Shown: in pieces, positions 7,916 to 15,068 of the stretch
Numbering within the stretch: the stretch's first letter is position 1
Layout: each line of letters starts with the position of its first letter
Assembly: GCA_964625775.1 (NCBI GenBank)
Contig: CAZVEH010000034.1
Coordinates: 1 to 23,550, forward strand
Direction: 5' to 3'
Length of the DNA: 23,550 nucleotides
DNA from: GCA-2786165 sp964625775
Lineage (GTDB): Bacteria; Pseudomonadota; Gammaproteobacteria; Legionellales; Legionellaceae
The notes under the pieces: generated by a model
The model's database searches: none
What the model was told of the DNA's origin: nothing
What the model saw: the letters and a program-made list of their open reading frames with translations, nothing else
Made by a program: the position numbers and the translations under genes

Positions 7916-8800
7916 ATGGCGTTTTTAGACAAAATTGCCAGTCTTACGCCAGAAGCACATCACGTTATGTTGGAACACGCCACAGAAGTGCCTCACAGCG
8001 GTGCCTATAATGCTATTGCAAAGCAAGGGACTTACTTGTGCCGACGCTGTGGTTGGGCATTATTTCGTGCGTCTAGTCAATTTATTGCGGGATGTGGTTG
8101 GCCAAGCTTTGATGATGATATCTCGCAACGCGTCAAAGAATACCTTGATCCTGATGGTCAGCGTACGGAAATTCGATGCGGTCGATGTGATGCGCATTTA
8201 GGACATGTTTTTCTTGGCGAACAGTGGACGGCTAAGTCTCGACGCTATTGTGTGAATTCTTTATCTTTAGATTTTGTGATGGATTGCACTGTGTTGGATA
8301 CAGCTGAAGCTATTGTGGCTGGCGGATGCTTTTGGGGTGTGGATTATTATTTAAAACAAATCCAGGGTGTCTTGAAAGTCGAGGTTGGGTACACCGGCGG
8401 AACGACCTTGCATCCCAGCTATGCTGAAGTTTGTGCGGGGTATACAGGGCATTATGAAGCGGTTCGTGTGCTATTTGATAGAAAGAAAACTGATTATCAA
8501 AAAGTATTAGAGCATTTTTTTGAAATTCATGATCCTACGCAAGCTGATGGACAGGGCGCGGATCGAGGGTTGCAGTATCAGAGCGCTGTTTTTTATTACG
8601 ATCAAGATCAATATGATGTCACTTTGCATTTGGTGCAACGCTTAGAAAACAATGGGTATGCCGTGACAACAACCTTGCATCCAGTGACGATATTTTGGCC
8701 TGCTGAGCTGTATCATCAAGATTATTATAAGAAACATCCCATAAAGCCATACTGCCACAAAAGAGTTGAACGGTTTTCAACGCAACATCCAAATAAGTAA
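7916..8800 (+). CDS. msrBA: MsrB-MsrA fusion peptide methionine sulfoxide reductase
   Basis: A bifunctional repair enzyme that reduces both R (MsrB) and S (MsrA) methionine sulfoxide. Residues 1-125 are MsrB: zinc Cys pairs C42/C45 and C88/C91, the GCGWPSF motif (59-65) and the catalytic Cys C112 in RRYCVNSLSL. Residues about 133-290 are MsrA with catalytic C138 in GGCFWG, then VGYTGG, and HYEAV and the Y-HQDY-KK stretch near the end. The order B then A is the one found in several gammaproteobacteria; no thioredoxin domain or signal peptide is present, so it should be cytoplasmic. AAGG lies ten bases before the ATG. It ends the plus-strand block. Confidence 0.97.
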   Translation: MAFLDKIASLTPEAHHVMLEHATEVPHSGAYNAIAKQGTYLCRRCGWALFRASSQFIAGCGWPSFDDDISQRVKEYLDPDGQRTEIRCGRCDAHLGHVFLGEQWTAKSRRYCVNSLSLDFVMDCTVLDTAEAIVAGGCFWGVDYYLKQIQGVLKVEVGYTGGTTLHPSYAEVCAGYTGHYEAVRVLFDRKKTDYQKVLEHFFEIHDPTQADGQGADRGLQYQSAVFYYDQDQYDVTLHLVQRLENNGYAVTTTLHPVTIFWPAELYHQDYYKKHPIKPYCHKRVERFSTQHPNK

Positions 8801-8902
8801 CGGCCGATGGTTGTTGATCCAATGATAGGCTGTACGATATTGAGCACTCGAAATAAATATAATATCACACTGCTCATTTTTGAAAAAAAAAGCTCAAATT
8901 AT

Positions 8903-8931
8903 TTGCATATAGTGGGTAATTATAGTACAAT
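8903..8931 (+). promoter_or_regulatory. sigma70 promoter of the 99-residue orphan gene
   Basis: TTGCAT (8903-8908), a 17-bp spacer and TACAAT (8926-8931) make a good promoter. The expected start near 8938 lies 24 bases before the ATG at 8962, which argues for that start codon and against the TTG at 8938. The rest of 8801-8902 is AT-rich, with only a weak TGAGCA-type inverted repeat. Confidence 0.65.
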
Positions 8932-8961
8932 GCATGCTTGATTCTGCAATCGAGAAATAAT

Positions 8962-9261
8962 ATGCACTCTAAAAAGCTGATAGACAAAAGACCTGATTCT
9001 CCACGACCGTTGACACCAGTTGGATTTTTTAGACATGACGTAGATATTAAAGCATTTAATAGAGAGCACGTGGATGCCTTAGATATCAAGGAACCAAGTG
9101 TGGTGTATTTTAATTCATCAGAGGAAACTGCATTTGATCGTGTGGCTGAAGAGAGGCATGGTAAAAAAGTCGTTCCTCGGCTCGTTGGCAACAGCATCTC
9201 TCCTGCTGCAGTGAATGAAGTTGAGCATGACCAGCTGCAATCGATGGGTATTCGAAAATAA
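8962..9261 (+). CDS. Hypothetical protein, 99 residues
   Basis: The ATG at 8962 has a good promoter just upstream but only a weak ribosome binding site (GAGA). The product is hydrophilic, has no Cys, no membrane segment and no recognisable motif. It begins with a basic, Pro-rich stretch (KKLIDKRPDSPRPLTPVGFF) and continues with a mixed acidic region. It faces the HTH gene, ending 13 bases from that gene's end. The function is unknown; codon use looks coding, but confidence that it is real rests mainly on the promoter and the clean frame. Confidence 0.6.
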   Translation: MHSKKLIDKRPDSPRPLTPVGFFRHDVDIKAFNREHVDALDIKEPSVVYFNSSEETAFDRVAEERHGKKVVPRLVGNSISPAAVNEVEHDQLQSMGIRK

Positions 9262-9274
9262 CAACTCAGTCCTA

Positions 9275-9511
9275 TCAGTGTTTCCTGTCTTCTTTACCGA
9301 GCAACCAGGAAACACTCACTTCTAATTGATTCGCAAGAAAATGCAATATCTGTTCGTTTGGGATTTCTGTCCCATTCAATACAGCCTGCGCTTTGAATTT
9401 TGGTAGCTCAATAAATTTAGCGAATGTTTCAACGCGCTCATCATTACGTTGGGGCATGCCGATGTCATCCAATCCCTCATTGAGGCGTTCTGAAAATAGT
9501 TTGTTGCTCAT
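9275..9511 (-). CDS. Small HTH DNA-binding protein, CI/XRE-like
   Basis: The 78-residue product consists almost entirely of a lambda-repressor-type HTH: FSERLNEGL, then R.ETFAKFIELPKFKAQAVLNG (helices 2-3) and PNEQILHFLANQLEVSVSWLLGKED, the usual end of CI/XRE domains where the last helices lead into a W-L-L-G motif. There is no second domain, so it may be a phage-derived or plasmid-type small repressor. AAAGGA lies ten bases before the ATG, and a near-consensus promoter is at 9545-9573. It probably binds the shared intergenic region with the plus-strand gene at 9679, and may repress itself. Confidence 0.75.
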   Translation of the reverse strand: MSNKLFSERLNEGLDDIGMPQRNDERVETFAKFIELPKFKAQAVLNGTEIPNEQILHFLANQLEVSVSWLLGKEDRKH

Positions 9512-9544
9512 GTTATTGTTTTCCTTTGTCTACTCATTCTATTG

Positions 9545-9573
9545 TCTATAGTACACTGAAAAGATATTGTCAA
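9545..9573 (-). promoter_or_regulatory. Near-consensus promoter of the HTH gene with repeated TTGTCTA motifs
   Basis: Read on the minus strand, TTGACA (complement of 9568-9573), 17 bp, then TATAGA (complement of 9545-9550). TTGTCTA occurs at 9526-9532 and 9542-9548, 16 bp apart, and ATTGTC occurs again at 9566-9571; these could be operators for the repressor. That role is inference. Confidence 0.65.
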
Positions 9574-9624
9574 TTTTGTTCTATATTTAATCTTTCTAAG
9601 TGTATAAAATATGCCAGAAACCCT

Positions 9625-9652
9625 TTGTTTTTGTTCAATTTTAATATATAAT
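9625..9652 (+). promoter_or_regulatory. Putative promoter of the membrane protein gene at 9679
   Basis: TTGTTT (9625-9630), 16 bp, TATAAT (9647-9652). Transcription would begin near 9659, 20 bases before the ATG. It is divergent from the HTH promoter. Confidence 0.5.
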
Positions 9653-9678
9653 GTGTTTTTTGTGTTAAAAGTGTGTCT

Positions 9679-10665
9679 ATGATAAATAATGTTGTTCCTT
9701 TTTCAATAATGCATTCTTCTGAGGAAGAGCTATCAACGTTACAATTGCTGAATACCTTTAAGCAATTGAGTGTTTCATTGGATAATTTAGCTGATGAACA
9801 CAAAAAGCTGCTTATTATCAAACAAATTGAAGCAAGGTTGAATGCGCGGTTTTCTCCTCCAATCCGACCTATTCCTATCCCTTGTGTACCCACAAATGAT
9901 TATCAACAAGCTTTGTTGAAACTGACCTATCAATTTTGTATGATTTTTGGCTTTTTTGATAAAGCAGCCAGTAGCTTTTTATTTGGTTCAAATTTATTTT
10001 CAGCCATACCGGGTCTTTCTCATCCGACGTTGCTGGTGCTCACCAGTATTTACACGTTATTAGATGCTATTCTGTTTTATGCGTTTGAAATTTCTTTTCT
10101 CAAAGAAGCTTTGGGGATTGAGTTTGTCGATGATAGCAGTTGTGAGTTGAATAAAGTGTACACGGAACAACTAGAGTCTGTGGTCAGGATTAATATCATG
10201 TTACATCGAAGAGAGACTTACGATTGGGATAAGGCGGATTATGATCAATATTGCCAATGTATGACGGAACTCAATACACACTTGATACGCAAGCAAAAGA
10301 CTATGAAAGAGTATGCGCGATCGGGGTTAAAGATGGGTATAGAATATTGTGTGACAGCTTTTGGTGCTTTGTCTAGCATAGCCGATAGCTATTTTATGGC
10401 CAAAACCGCTCTGTTAAGCTTACATGTGTCTTTTATGGGTTCTCCGTTGGGCTGGGCCTTTGTGGTGTGTATGGTGGTGTCATCTTTGGTGTTTTACTAT
10501 TCAATGAGTGTTAAAAGCATGTCTAAATTACTCAATCCTGATATGCAATCCTATAATACCTTGAAAACTGATTTGACTTTTTTTAAGACACAGCATGAAC
10601 ATAGCGTGCCTTATATGCCCACACCGTCGACTGACTCACCGTCTGCATGGTTACAGTCGGCGTAA
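9679..10665 (+). CDS. Orphan membrane protein with two helical hairpins
   Basis: From the ATG at 9679 the product has 328 residues; a GTG two codons earlier is possible. A soluble N-terminal part (1-80) with an amphipathic helix and a Pro-rich segment (PPIRPIPIPCVP) is followed by two hydrophobic stretches (about 84-110 and 118-140), a charged middle domain with many Tyr and Cys (145-215), two more hydrophobic stretches (about 218-245 and 250-272), and a hydrophilic Pro/Ser/Thr-rich tail. No signal peptide is seen. Two internal membrane hairpins with large soluble ends resemble membrane-inserted effectors of Legionella and Coxiella, but no family is recognised. Confidence 0.8.
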   Translation: MINNVVPFSIMHSSEEELSTLQLLNTFKQLSVSLDNLADEHKKLLIIKQIEARLNARFSPPIRPIPIPCVPTNDYQQALLKLTYQFCMIFGFFDKAASSFLFGSNLFSAIPGLSHPTLLVLTSIYTLLDAILFYAFEISFLKEALGIEFVDDSSCELNKVYTEQLESVVRINIMLHRRETYDWDKADYDQYCQCMTELNTHLIRKQKTMKEYARSGLKMGIEYCVTAFGALSSIADSYFMAKTALLSLHVSFMGSPLGWAFVVCMVVSSLVFYYSMSVKSMSKLLNPDMQSYNTLKTDLTFFKTQHEHSVPYMPTPSTDSPSAWLQSA

Positions 10666-10822
10666 ATGGAGTCTGGTGTGCAATTTTGAGCTCCCTTAAG
10701 GTTGATCACACAAACACAAGGTCATAGGATCAGTTTTCTTGTGACTGATGCACGTGTGCTCAAGGTTTTGCATAAGGCTTGTCTGTGATAAACTCTGGCA
10801 TGATAAAAAAGCGAGTACATTC

Positions 10823-11665
10823 ATGATACGTGTAGGGCAGCAGAATCAATTAAGCGTGATCAAAGAAGTTGCGTTTGGCGTTTATTTGGACGGGGGTGAT
10901 TGGGGTGATATTTTATTGCCTTCAAAGGTTGTGCCTCTTGGTACCAAAGTAAATGATGTGATAGATGTATTTATCTACTTTGATTCAGAAGATAGGATGA
11001 TTGCCACAACCTTGCGTCCTCGGGCAAAAGTCGGTGGATGTGCGTTTTTAAAAGTGATTGATGTAAACCGTGTGGGTGCCTTTTTGGATTGGGGTTTGGA
11101 CAAGGATTTATTGGTGCCAGGGCCAGAGCAACACCGCCCCATGGAGAAAGATAAATCTTATTTGGTTTGTGTGAAGCAAGACCATAAAGGCCGTATCATT
11201 GCGAGCTCTAAGTTGGATTATTTTTTGGATAAATTGCCGGCGCTTTACCAGCCGGGAGAGGAAGTTAACGTGCTGATCGCTGATACAACTCAGCTTGGTA
11301 CAAAAGTCATTATCAATGATAGCCACTGGGGTTTGATTCATGCGGGCGATATTTTTCAGCCATTGCAGTATGGTAAAAGGATACGAGCTTATATCAAAAC
11401 GGTACGTGAAGATGGCAAAATTGATGTGGTTTTAAGAAAGGCTGGACAAGACAGTATTCATGATTTAGAAAAACGCATTCTCGCTGAATTACATAAAACA
11501 GGAGGTTTTTTACCGTTGCATGATAAAAGCGATTCTTTACTTATAAATCGAGCCTTTGGCGAAAGTAAAAAAAGTTTTAAACAGGCGATCGGTCGTCTTT
11601 ACAAACAAGGTGAGATCGCGATCGAATCCGACGGTATTCGGCTACAACCTAAATGCTCTCATTAA
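10823..11665 (+). CDS. cvfB: CvfB-like S1-type RNA-binding protein
   Basis: The start chosen is the ATG at 10823 (280 residues), where the family similarity begins (MIRVGQQNQLSVIKEVAFGVYL). Three S1-like OB-fold segments follow: about 1-60 (with GDILLPSK), 62-135 (with FLKVIDVNRVGAFLDWGLDKDLLVP, typical of this family) and 140-220 (with WGLIHAGDIFQPLQYGKRIRAYI). The C-terminal winged helix (about 225-278) has the FGESKKSFKQAIGRLYKQGEI pattern seen in CvfB/YitL. Members bind RNA and influence expression of virulence genes in Staphylococcus; the role here is unknown. Length is normal. It stands alone, without a clear promoter in 10666-10822. Confidence 0.9.
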   Translation: MIRVGQQNQLSVIKEVAFGVYLDGGDWGDILLPSKVVPLGTKVNDVIDVFIYFDSEDRMIATTLRPRAKVGGCAFLKVIDVNRVGAFLDWGLDKDLLVPGPEQHRPMEKDKSYLVCVKQDHKGRIIASSKLDYFLDKLPALYQPGEEVNVLIADTTQLGTKVIINDSHWGLIHAGDIFQPLQYGKRIRAYIKTVREDGKIDVVLRKAGQDSIHDLEKRILAELHKTGGFLPLHDKSDSLLINRAFGESKKSFKQAIGRLYKQGEIAIESDGIRLQPKCSH

Positions 11666-11766
11666 ATGATTTTTTTTGAGCAGACGTTTTGCGTAATTCT
11701 TTGGTGAGTTAAATACCTCATGGCAAGTTTGGAGATGGATTCACTCCTGAGCGATAATGGGTGAAA

Positions 11767-11785
11767 TTGACTACAATATAGTCAA
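11767..11785. promoter_or_regulatory. Perfect inverted repeat upstream of the kinase gene
   Basis: TTGACTA (11767-11773) and TAGTCAA (11779-11785) are perfect complements around a 5-base centre, the size of a dimeric repressor or regulator site. It lies about 90 bases upstream of the kinase start. Confidence 0.45.
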
Positions 11786-11840
11786 AATATGATTTTTCCC
11801 TGTTACATACTCATCTTTTTCGTACTGAAAACACTTTGTG

Positions 11841-11849
11841 TGCTACAAT
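11841..11849 (+). promoter_or_regulatory. Putative extended -10 promoter of the kinase gene
   Basis: TGC-TACAAT (11841-11849) fits an extended -10 element. Transcription would start near 11856, between the upstream GTG at 11836 and the ATG at 11875, which supports the ATG as the start. The -35 region is poor. Confidence 0.45.
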
Positions 11850-11874
11850 TGCACATTTTTATGTAAGATATTTT

Positions 11875-13074
11875 ATGTATTCTCCACATGAACATCCGCA
11901 ATTAGGTTCGGGGACGTTTGGGATCGTTTATCGAGCCCTGCAGCGTGGTCAACTTGTTGCCATAAAAAAACCCACTAACCATTCGAATGTCATCTCGGTA
12001 TTTAAAAATGAAATTGCCATTCATCGTCAATTAAGCCATCCAAATATTGTGGCTTACTTAGGTGAGCTATCTGAACCAGAATCGTGTGGATTCGTTTTGG
12101 AACTGATACCGGGAGGGAGTTTGTATGAGAGGCTGGTTTCAGGGCCGATTCCTCCTGATCTGCAATATTCTTTTTGCTTAGACATCGCTCGGGGATTAGG
12201 CTATTTACATGATATGCGAATGATTCATCGTGACTTGAAACCCGAAAATATTTTGCTTGAGTGGCGTGATCAACAGGTCATTGCCAAAATATCCGATTTT
12301 GGTCATGCGACCTCGCTGGATGGTACACAATTTAGTAGGCTTGTGGGGACCATAGGTTTTATAGCTCCCGAACTATGCATGGGGAACATGCCTTATCCTT
12401 ATTCACTAAGCACTGATATCTATGCATATTCCATTGTGATGTGGATGTTGATAGTGAGGCGACCTTTTTTTTATTCCAACGAACAGGATAAGCCTACTGT
12501 ATATCAAAGAGTTGCTGATGGTGAGCGAGAAAGCTTTCCTGACGGCGTGGTTCACGATTACAAAGCATTAATTACAGATTGTTGGGCGCAATGCCCAGAG
12601 AGTCGTCCGCAGATTTCGGATATTATGAATCGATTGTCTACAATACAATCTTCTCAAGCGAGCGTGGATCGGTTAGACGCAATCACTGAGGATAAATACG
12701 GTGATTTATTCCAAAGTCTTGATCAGCTGTCACACTATGGTGAGAGCTTGTTGCCCAAGCGCCCTATAGCAGGACAAAAAACAATAATGCTGGCCGAAGA
12801 TCTTCGAGCGGTGGTCACGAAATTGTCAATTGGCAGCTTAACGGTCTTGCAGGCTTCTCAAAAAATCTCTACTCTGATTGAACAGGGTAAAAAAACCATG
12901 AGCCAAGATCGTCAATGGAAAGATATCCTTACCCATTTTATCTTGGCATGTACGGGAATTGGGTTGATTGTGATGCTTGTTCATAAGCTATCTTGTGGTC
13001 AATTTTTTCTGAATCAAACGACTCGGCAAAAAAAACTAGACGCAGTCAATGAAGCGGTAGGGTTGACGCTCTGA
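11875..13074 (+). CDS. Eukaryotic-type protein kinase with C-terminal membrane anchor
   Basis: From the ATG at 11875 the product has 399 residues and starts almost at the kinase glycine loop (GSGTFG, 11-16). All catalytic elements are present: VAIK lysine K31, the helix C glutamate in KNEIAIHRQL, HRDLKPEN with D120, DFG with D141, APE (164-166) and the subdomain IX aspartate in DIYAYSIVMW. The HPNIV..LG and GTIGFIAPEL segments look more like tyrosine-kinase-like (TKL) eukaryotic kinases than like bacterial PknB, which suggests acquisition from a eukaryote. After the kinase domain (to about 265) comes a helical region and one membrane helix (about 362-382). No N-terminal signal is seen. The likely role is phosphorylating host proteins from a membrane after secretion; this is inference. 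Confidence 0.93.
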   Translation: MYSPHEHPQLGSGTFGIVYRALQRGQLVAIKKPTNHSNVISVFKNEIAIHRQLSHPNIVAYLGELSEPESCGFVLELIPGGSLYERLVSGPIPPDLQYSFCLDIARGLGYLHDMRMIHRDLKPENILLEWRDQQVIAKISDFGHATSLDGTQFSRLVGTIGFIAPELCMGNMPYPYSLSTDIYAYSIVMWMLIVRRPFFYSNEQDKPTVYQRVADGERESFPDGVVHDYKALITDCWAQCPESRPQISDIMNRLSTIQSSQASVDRLDAITEDKYGDLFQSLDQLSHYGESLLPKRPIAGQKTIMLAEDLRAVVTKLSIGSLTVLQASQKISTLIEQGKKTMSQDRQWKDILTHFILACTGIGLIVMLVHKLSCGQFFLNQTTRQKKLDAVNEAVGLTL

Positions 13075-13103
13075 AAATTCTCCAGACCTTAAGTGGCTGC
13101 TTA

Positions 13104-14204
13104 TTATCGACATGAAAATGGCTCTGTCAAAGACTCATCCAAACCCCCACTGATTTCGATCATCGATTTATTCATTGCCGTCTTGGATGCTAAGGTATCG
13201 TCGTCTGGGTTTCTGGTGGTAGCAACCATGGCGGTAAGCACGGATAGGCTTGCAAGCATGAATTTGAGCAGTAGGCTGTTGGATACGCCGGGTGGTGTTA
13301 TTGACTCAACAGTACTATCAACAATAAGTGTTTTTATAGAAACAATATCCTCAGGGGTTAATTCAGGTTTCATTAATCCATGATAGATATCTTTATAGGA
13401 ATTGCTTATGCTTGTTCGACCATTCATGAGTTCTGCCCAAATCAAGCCTGTATGTTTGATAGTCGAGATTCTGTTCTGGCAGAACTGTGTTAAGTTTTCA
13501 AACGCTTGTTTGTCTACGGAAAACTTATTTGCCTGACCTTCAATAAATATTTGCTGTTCTTCTGGGGAACGAGCTTGATTATAACCGTCCGCATTTGAAT
13601 GACCATATTGATATTTGAAATAGAAACGTAAAGCTTGTTTGGCTGCGATGCTGGTGATGAATGCAAAACTTGCAGAAGAGATAAAAACAATTTCAACAAT
13701 CAATGGAATGTTAATGGGTACAAAAGACATAAGTGTAATACCCAGACCCATGCCCAAAATAGGATTCATTTTGTGAGTGATATGCGCCGTATAGCCGCCT
13801 AAAATTGCACCAATAGAAATCAAAATTGGGGAACAACTCGTTAACGCAATATATTGAGTCACACCTGCTACAAGAGCCGGCATTTGCGCAAAAACAAGGA
13901 AACCTAATGACGCTCCAATGATGAGTGCTATAGTAATAGTAGATATGATAACTCGCGCTTTTAGCGTTTTTCGCCCATGAAATAAATTATTGCTTGCGGT
14001 CATCACTGCCATGATCGGCGTCATAGGGAGATCATCTAAAGCAAAAGCAGCGGCAGCCCATAAAGCCCAGGAAAGAGGCAATATACCCATCCAACCCAAA
14101 CTAGCCAAGAACAATCCCAGACCTAAAGTGAATAAGGGGCGTGTTGGATACCAAAATCGTTTGTATTTTATAGTAGGAAAACGCTGCTCAACTTTATTTG
14201 TCAT
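13104..14204 (-). CDS. Orphan multi-pass membrane protein
   Basis: This 366-residue product starts with a short basic N-terminus and then has about six to eight hydrophobic segments between residues 24 and 193, including a Gly-rich stretch (ISIGAILGGY) and a Pro-rich pair. A soluble region (about 194-320) follows with many polar residues, then one more hydrophobic stretch (about 325-345) and a polar tail. It converges with the kinase gene, ending 29 bases from it. No ribosome binding site precedes the ATG at 14204, and the 5' side is very AT-rich. It is not a recognised transporter; the family is unknown. Confidence 0.8.
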   Translation of the reverse strand: MTNKVEQRFPTIKYKRFWYPTRPLFTLGLGLFLASLGWMGILPLSWALWAAAAFALDDLPMTPIMAVMTASNNLFHGRKTLKARVIISTITIALIIGASLGFLVFAQMPALVAGVTQYIALTSCSPILISIGAILGGYTAHITHKMNPILGMGLGITLMSFVPINIPLIVEIVFISSASFAFITSIAAKQALRFYFKYQYGHSNADGYNQARSPEEQQIFIEGQANKFSVDKQAFENLTQFCQNRISTIKHTGLIWAELMNGRTSISNSYKDIYHGLMKPELTPEDIVSIKTLIVDSTVESITPPGVSNSLLLKFMLASLSVLTAMVATTRNPDDDTLASKTAMNKSMIEISGGLDESLTEPFSCR

Positions 14205-14277
14205 AATATATACATGTTGGTGTAAAAAAATATTTTAAGTGTTTTGGATTGTCACGTCAATCTACTGATATTTTTTG

Positions 14278-14331
14278 GCCTAAATGGTGCGCTCGGAGAA
14301 AATCGAACCCCTGACTCCTTGATTCGAAGCC
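14278..14331 (-). repeat. Left copy of a 54-bp direct repeat: 3' half of tRNA-Arg plus flank (att-like remnant)
   Basis: On the minus strand, 14331-14285 reads as the 3' part of a tRNA from the anticodon loop (CTTCGAA, anticodon TCG) through the T-loop (GGTTCGAT) to the CCA end; the acceptor strand is CGAGCGC. The 5' half is absent, so it is not a working tRNA. Seven more bases of flank (14278-14284) are shared with the copy at 16458-16511. The T-stem is eroded. A 9-bp inverted repeat (GAACCCCTG at 14305-14313 with 14331-14339) overlaps it. The rest of 14205-14557 shows no gene; it holds this repeat and the promoter at 14493. Confidence 0.85.
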
Positions 14332-14492
14332 AGGGGTTCTGGTTGAAGCCTATTGATTTATATGGGTATTGTAGTTGCAGATGATGGCTAAAAATGTAGC
14401 ATAGTGTGTCACAATGCAGGACTGATCGCCACAAAATCCCCACAGGGTTCTTAAGGTTATGTACTGTATAAAGTCTATCACTCTGTACCTGA

Positions 14493-14521
14493 ATGACAAA
14501 AATTTGAAAAAACAGTATAAT
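14493..14521 (+). promoter_or_regulatory. sigma70 promoter of the two-gene cargo
   Basis: ATGACA (14493-14498), 17 bp, TATAAT (14516-14521), with the start codon at 14558. Five of six -35 bases and all -10 bases match the consensus. Confidence 0.65.
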
Positions 14522-14557
14522 ATAACAATCATTTTTCAGTTTATATAGAGTTATTTC

Positions 14558-15046
14558 ATGGATTCAAAAGCACAACGACCTTTAAAACGCTCTATTTTTT
14601 CATTAGAGCCTGAGGAACAAAAACGCGTAAAGACTAGGAAGGGTCAAAAAATTACCGCTGCTTTGATAGACCTATTAGTTATAGCGAGTCAGGAAATCGA
14701 GAGAACTCAACATACATCAGATCCTATATGTCTTGCTCAATTCAATCGTATTAAGAAAAATAAAGGTTCGGTTGAAAATGCTAAATTATTCATTTTGATG
14801 GATAGGTTTGAAGAGGTTATTTCGCCATGGTTAGAAAAAAATAGGATTAGTACTACCACAATTAATAATTTCAAAACGGTTGTTGAGGACATTTACTTAG
14901 ATCTCCTTAAGAAGAGAAAAACCGATCCAGAACATGATATCAATCATGATTTTGCACATGAGTTAGAAAGGATACTGAGACCTGGGTTGGATACTCATTT
15001 TGGTAGTGATGTATCTGTTGAACTTAAGGCAGGTCCTCGGTATTGA
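14558..15046 (+). CDS. Hypothetical 162-residue protein with basic N-terminus
   Basis: The ATG at 14558 has a good promoter but a weak ribosome binding site. The first 30 residues are strongly basic (PLKRSIF and QKRVKTRKGQK), which looks like a nuclear localisation or nucleic-acid-binding stretch. The remainder is helical and charged, ending in a mixed segment. There are no membrane helices and no known motif. It is followed 22 bases later by the HNH-like gene, so the two form an operon, flanked by the tRNA-Arg half-gene repeats. It could be a partner or immunity protein of the downstream product, or a second effector; neither is shown. Confidence 0.7.
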   Translation: MDSKAQRPLKRSIFSLEPEEQKRVKTRKGQKITAALIDLLVIASQEIERTQHTSDPICLAQFNRIKKNKGSVENAKLFILMDRFEEVISPWLEKNRISTTTINNFKTVVEDIYLDLLKKRKTDPEHDINHDFAHELERILRPGLDTHFGSDVSVELKAGPRY

Positions 15047-15068
15047 AAAGAGGAGCAAGAGATATCTT

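Noticed and set aside
8844..8890. Intrinsic terminator after the Msr gene
   Set aside because: The TGAGCACT/ACTGCTCA pairing has a mismatch and a long AT-rich loop; too weak to call.
9791..9797. A second CTGATGA as possible hammerhead core (also at 3207-3213)
   Set aside because: Neither is followed by a stem II and GAAA; the first lies in coding sequence and the second in the DUF2909/SURF1 intergenic region.
11660..11677. Terminator TCATT-A-AATGA followed by eight T after the CvfB-like gene
   Set aside because: The palindrome has a one-base centre, so the real stem would be only about three pairs.
13093..13383. Plus-strand frame of 96 codons
   Set aside because: It is antisense to the membrane protein gene at 13104-14204, has no promoter or ribosome binding site, and no recognisable features.
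14285..14360. A complete tRNA gene
   Set aside because: Only the 3' half fits. The bases where the D-arm and 5' acceptor strand should be do not pair with the acceptor strand CGAGCGC, and the T-stem is eroded.
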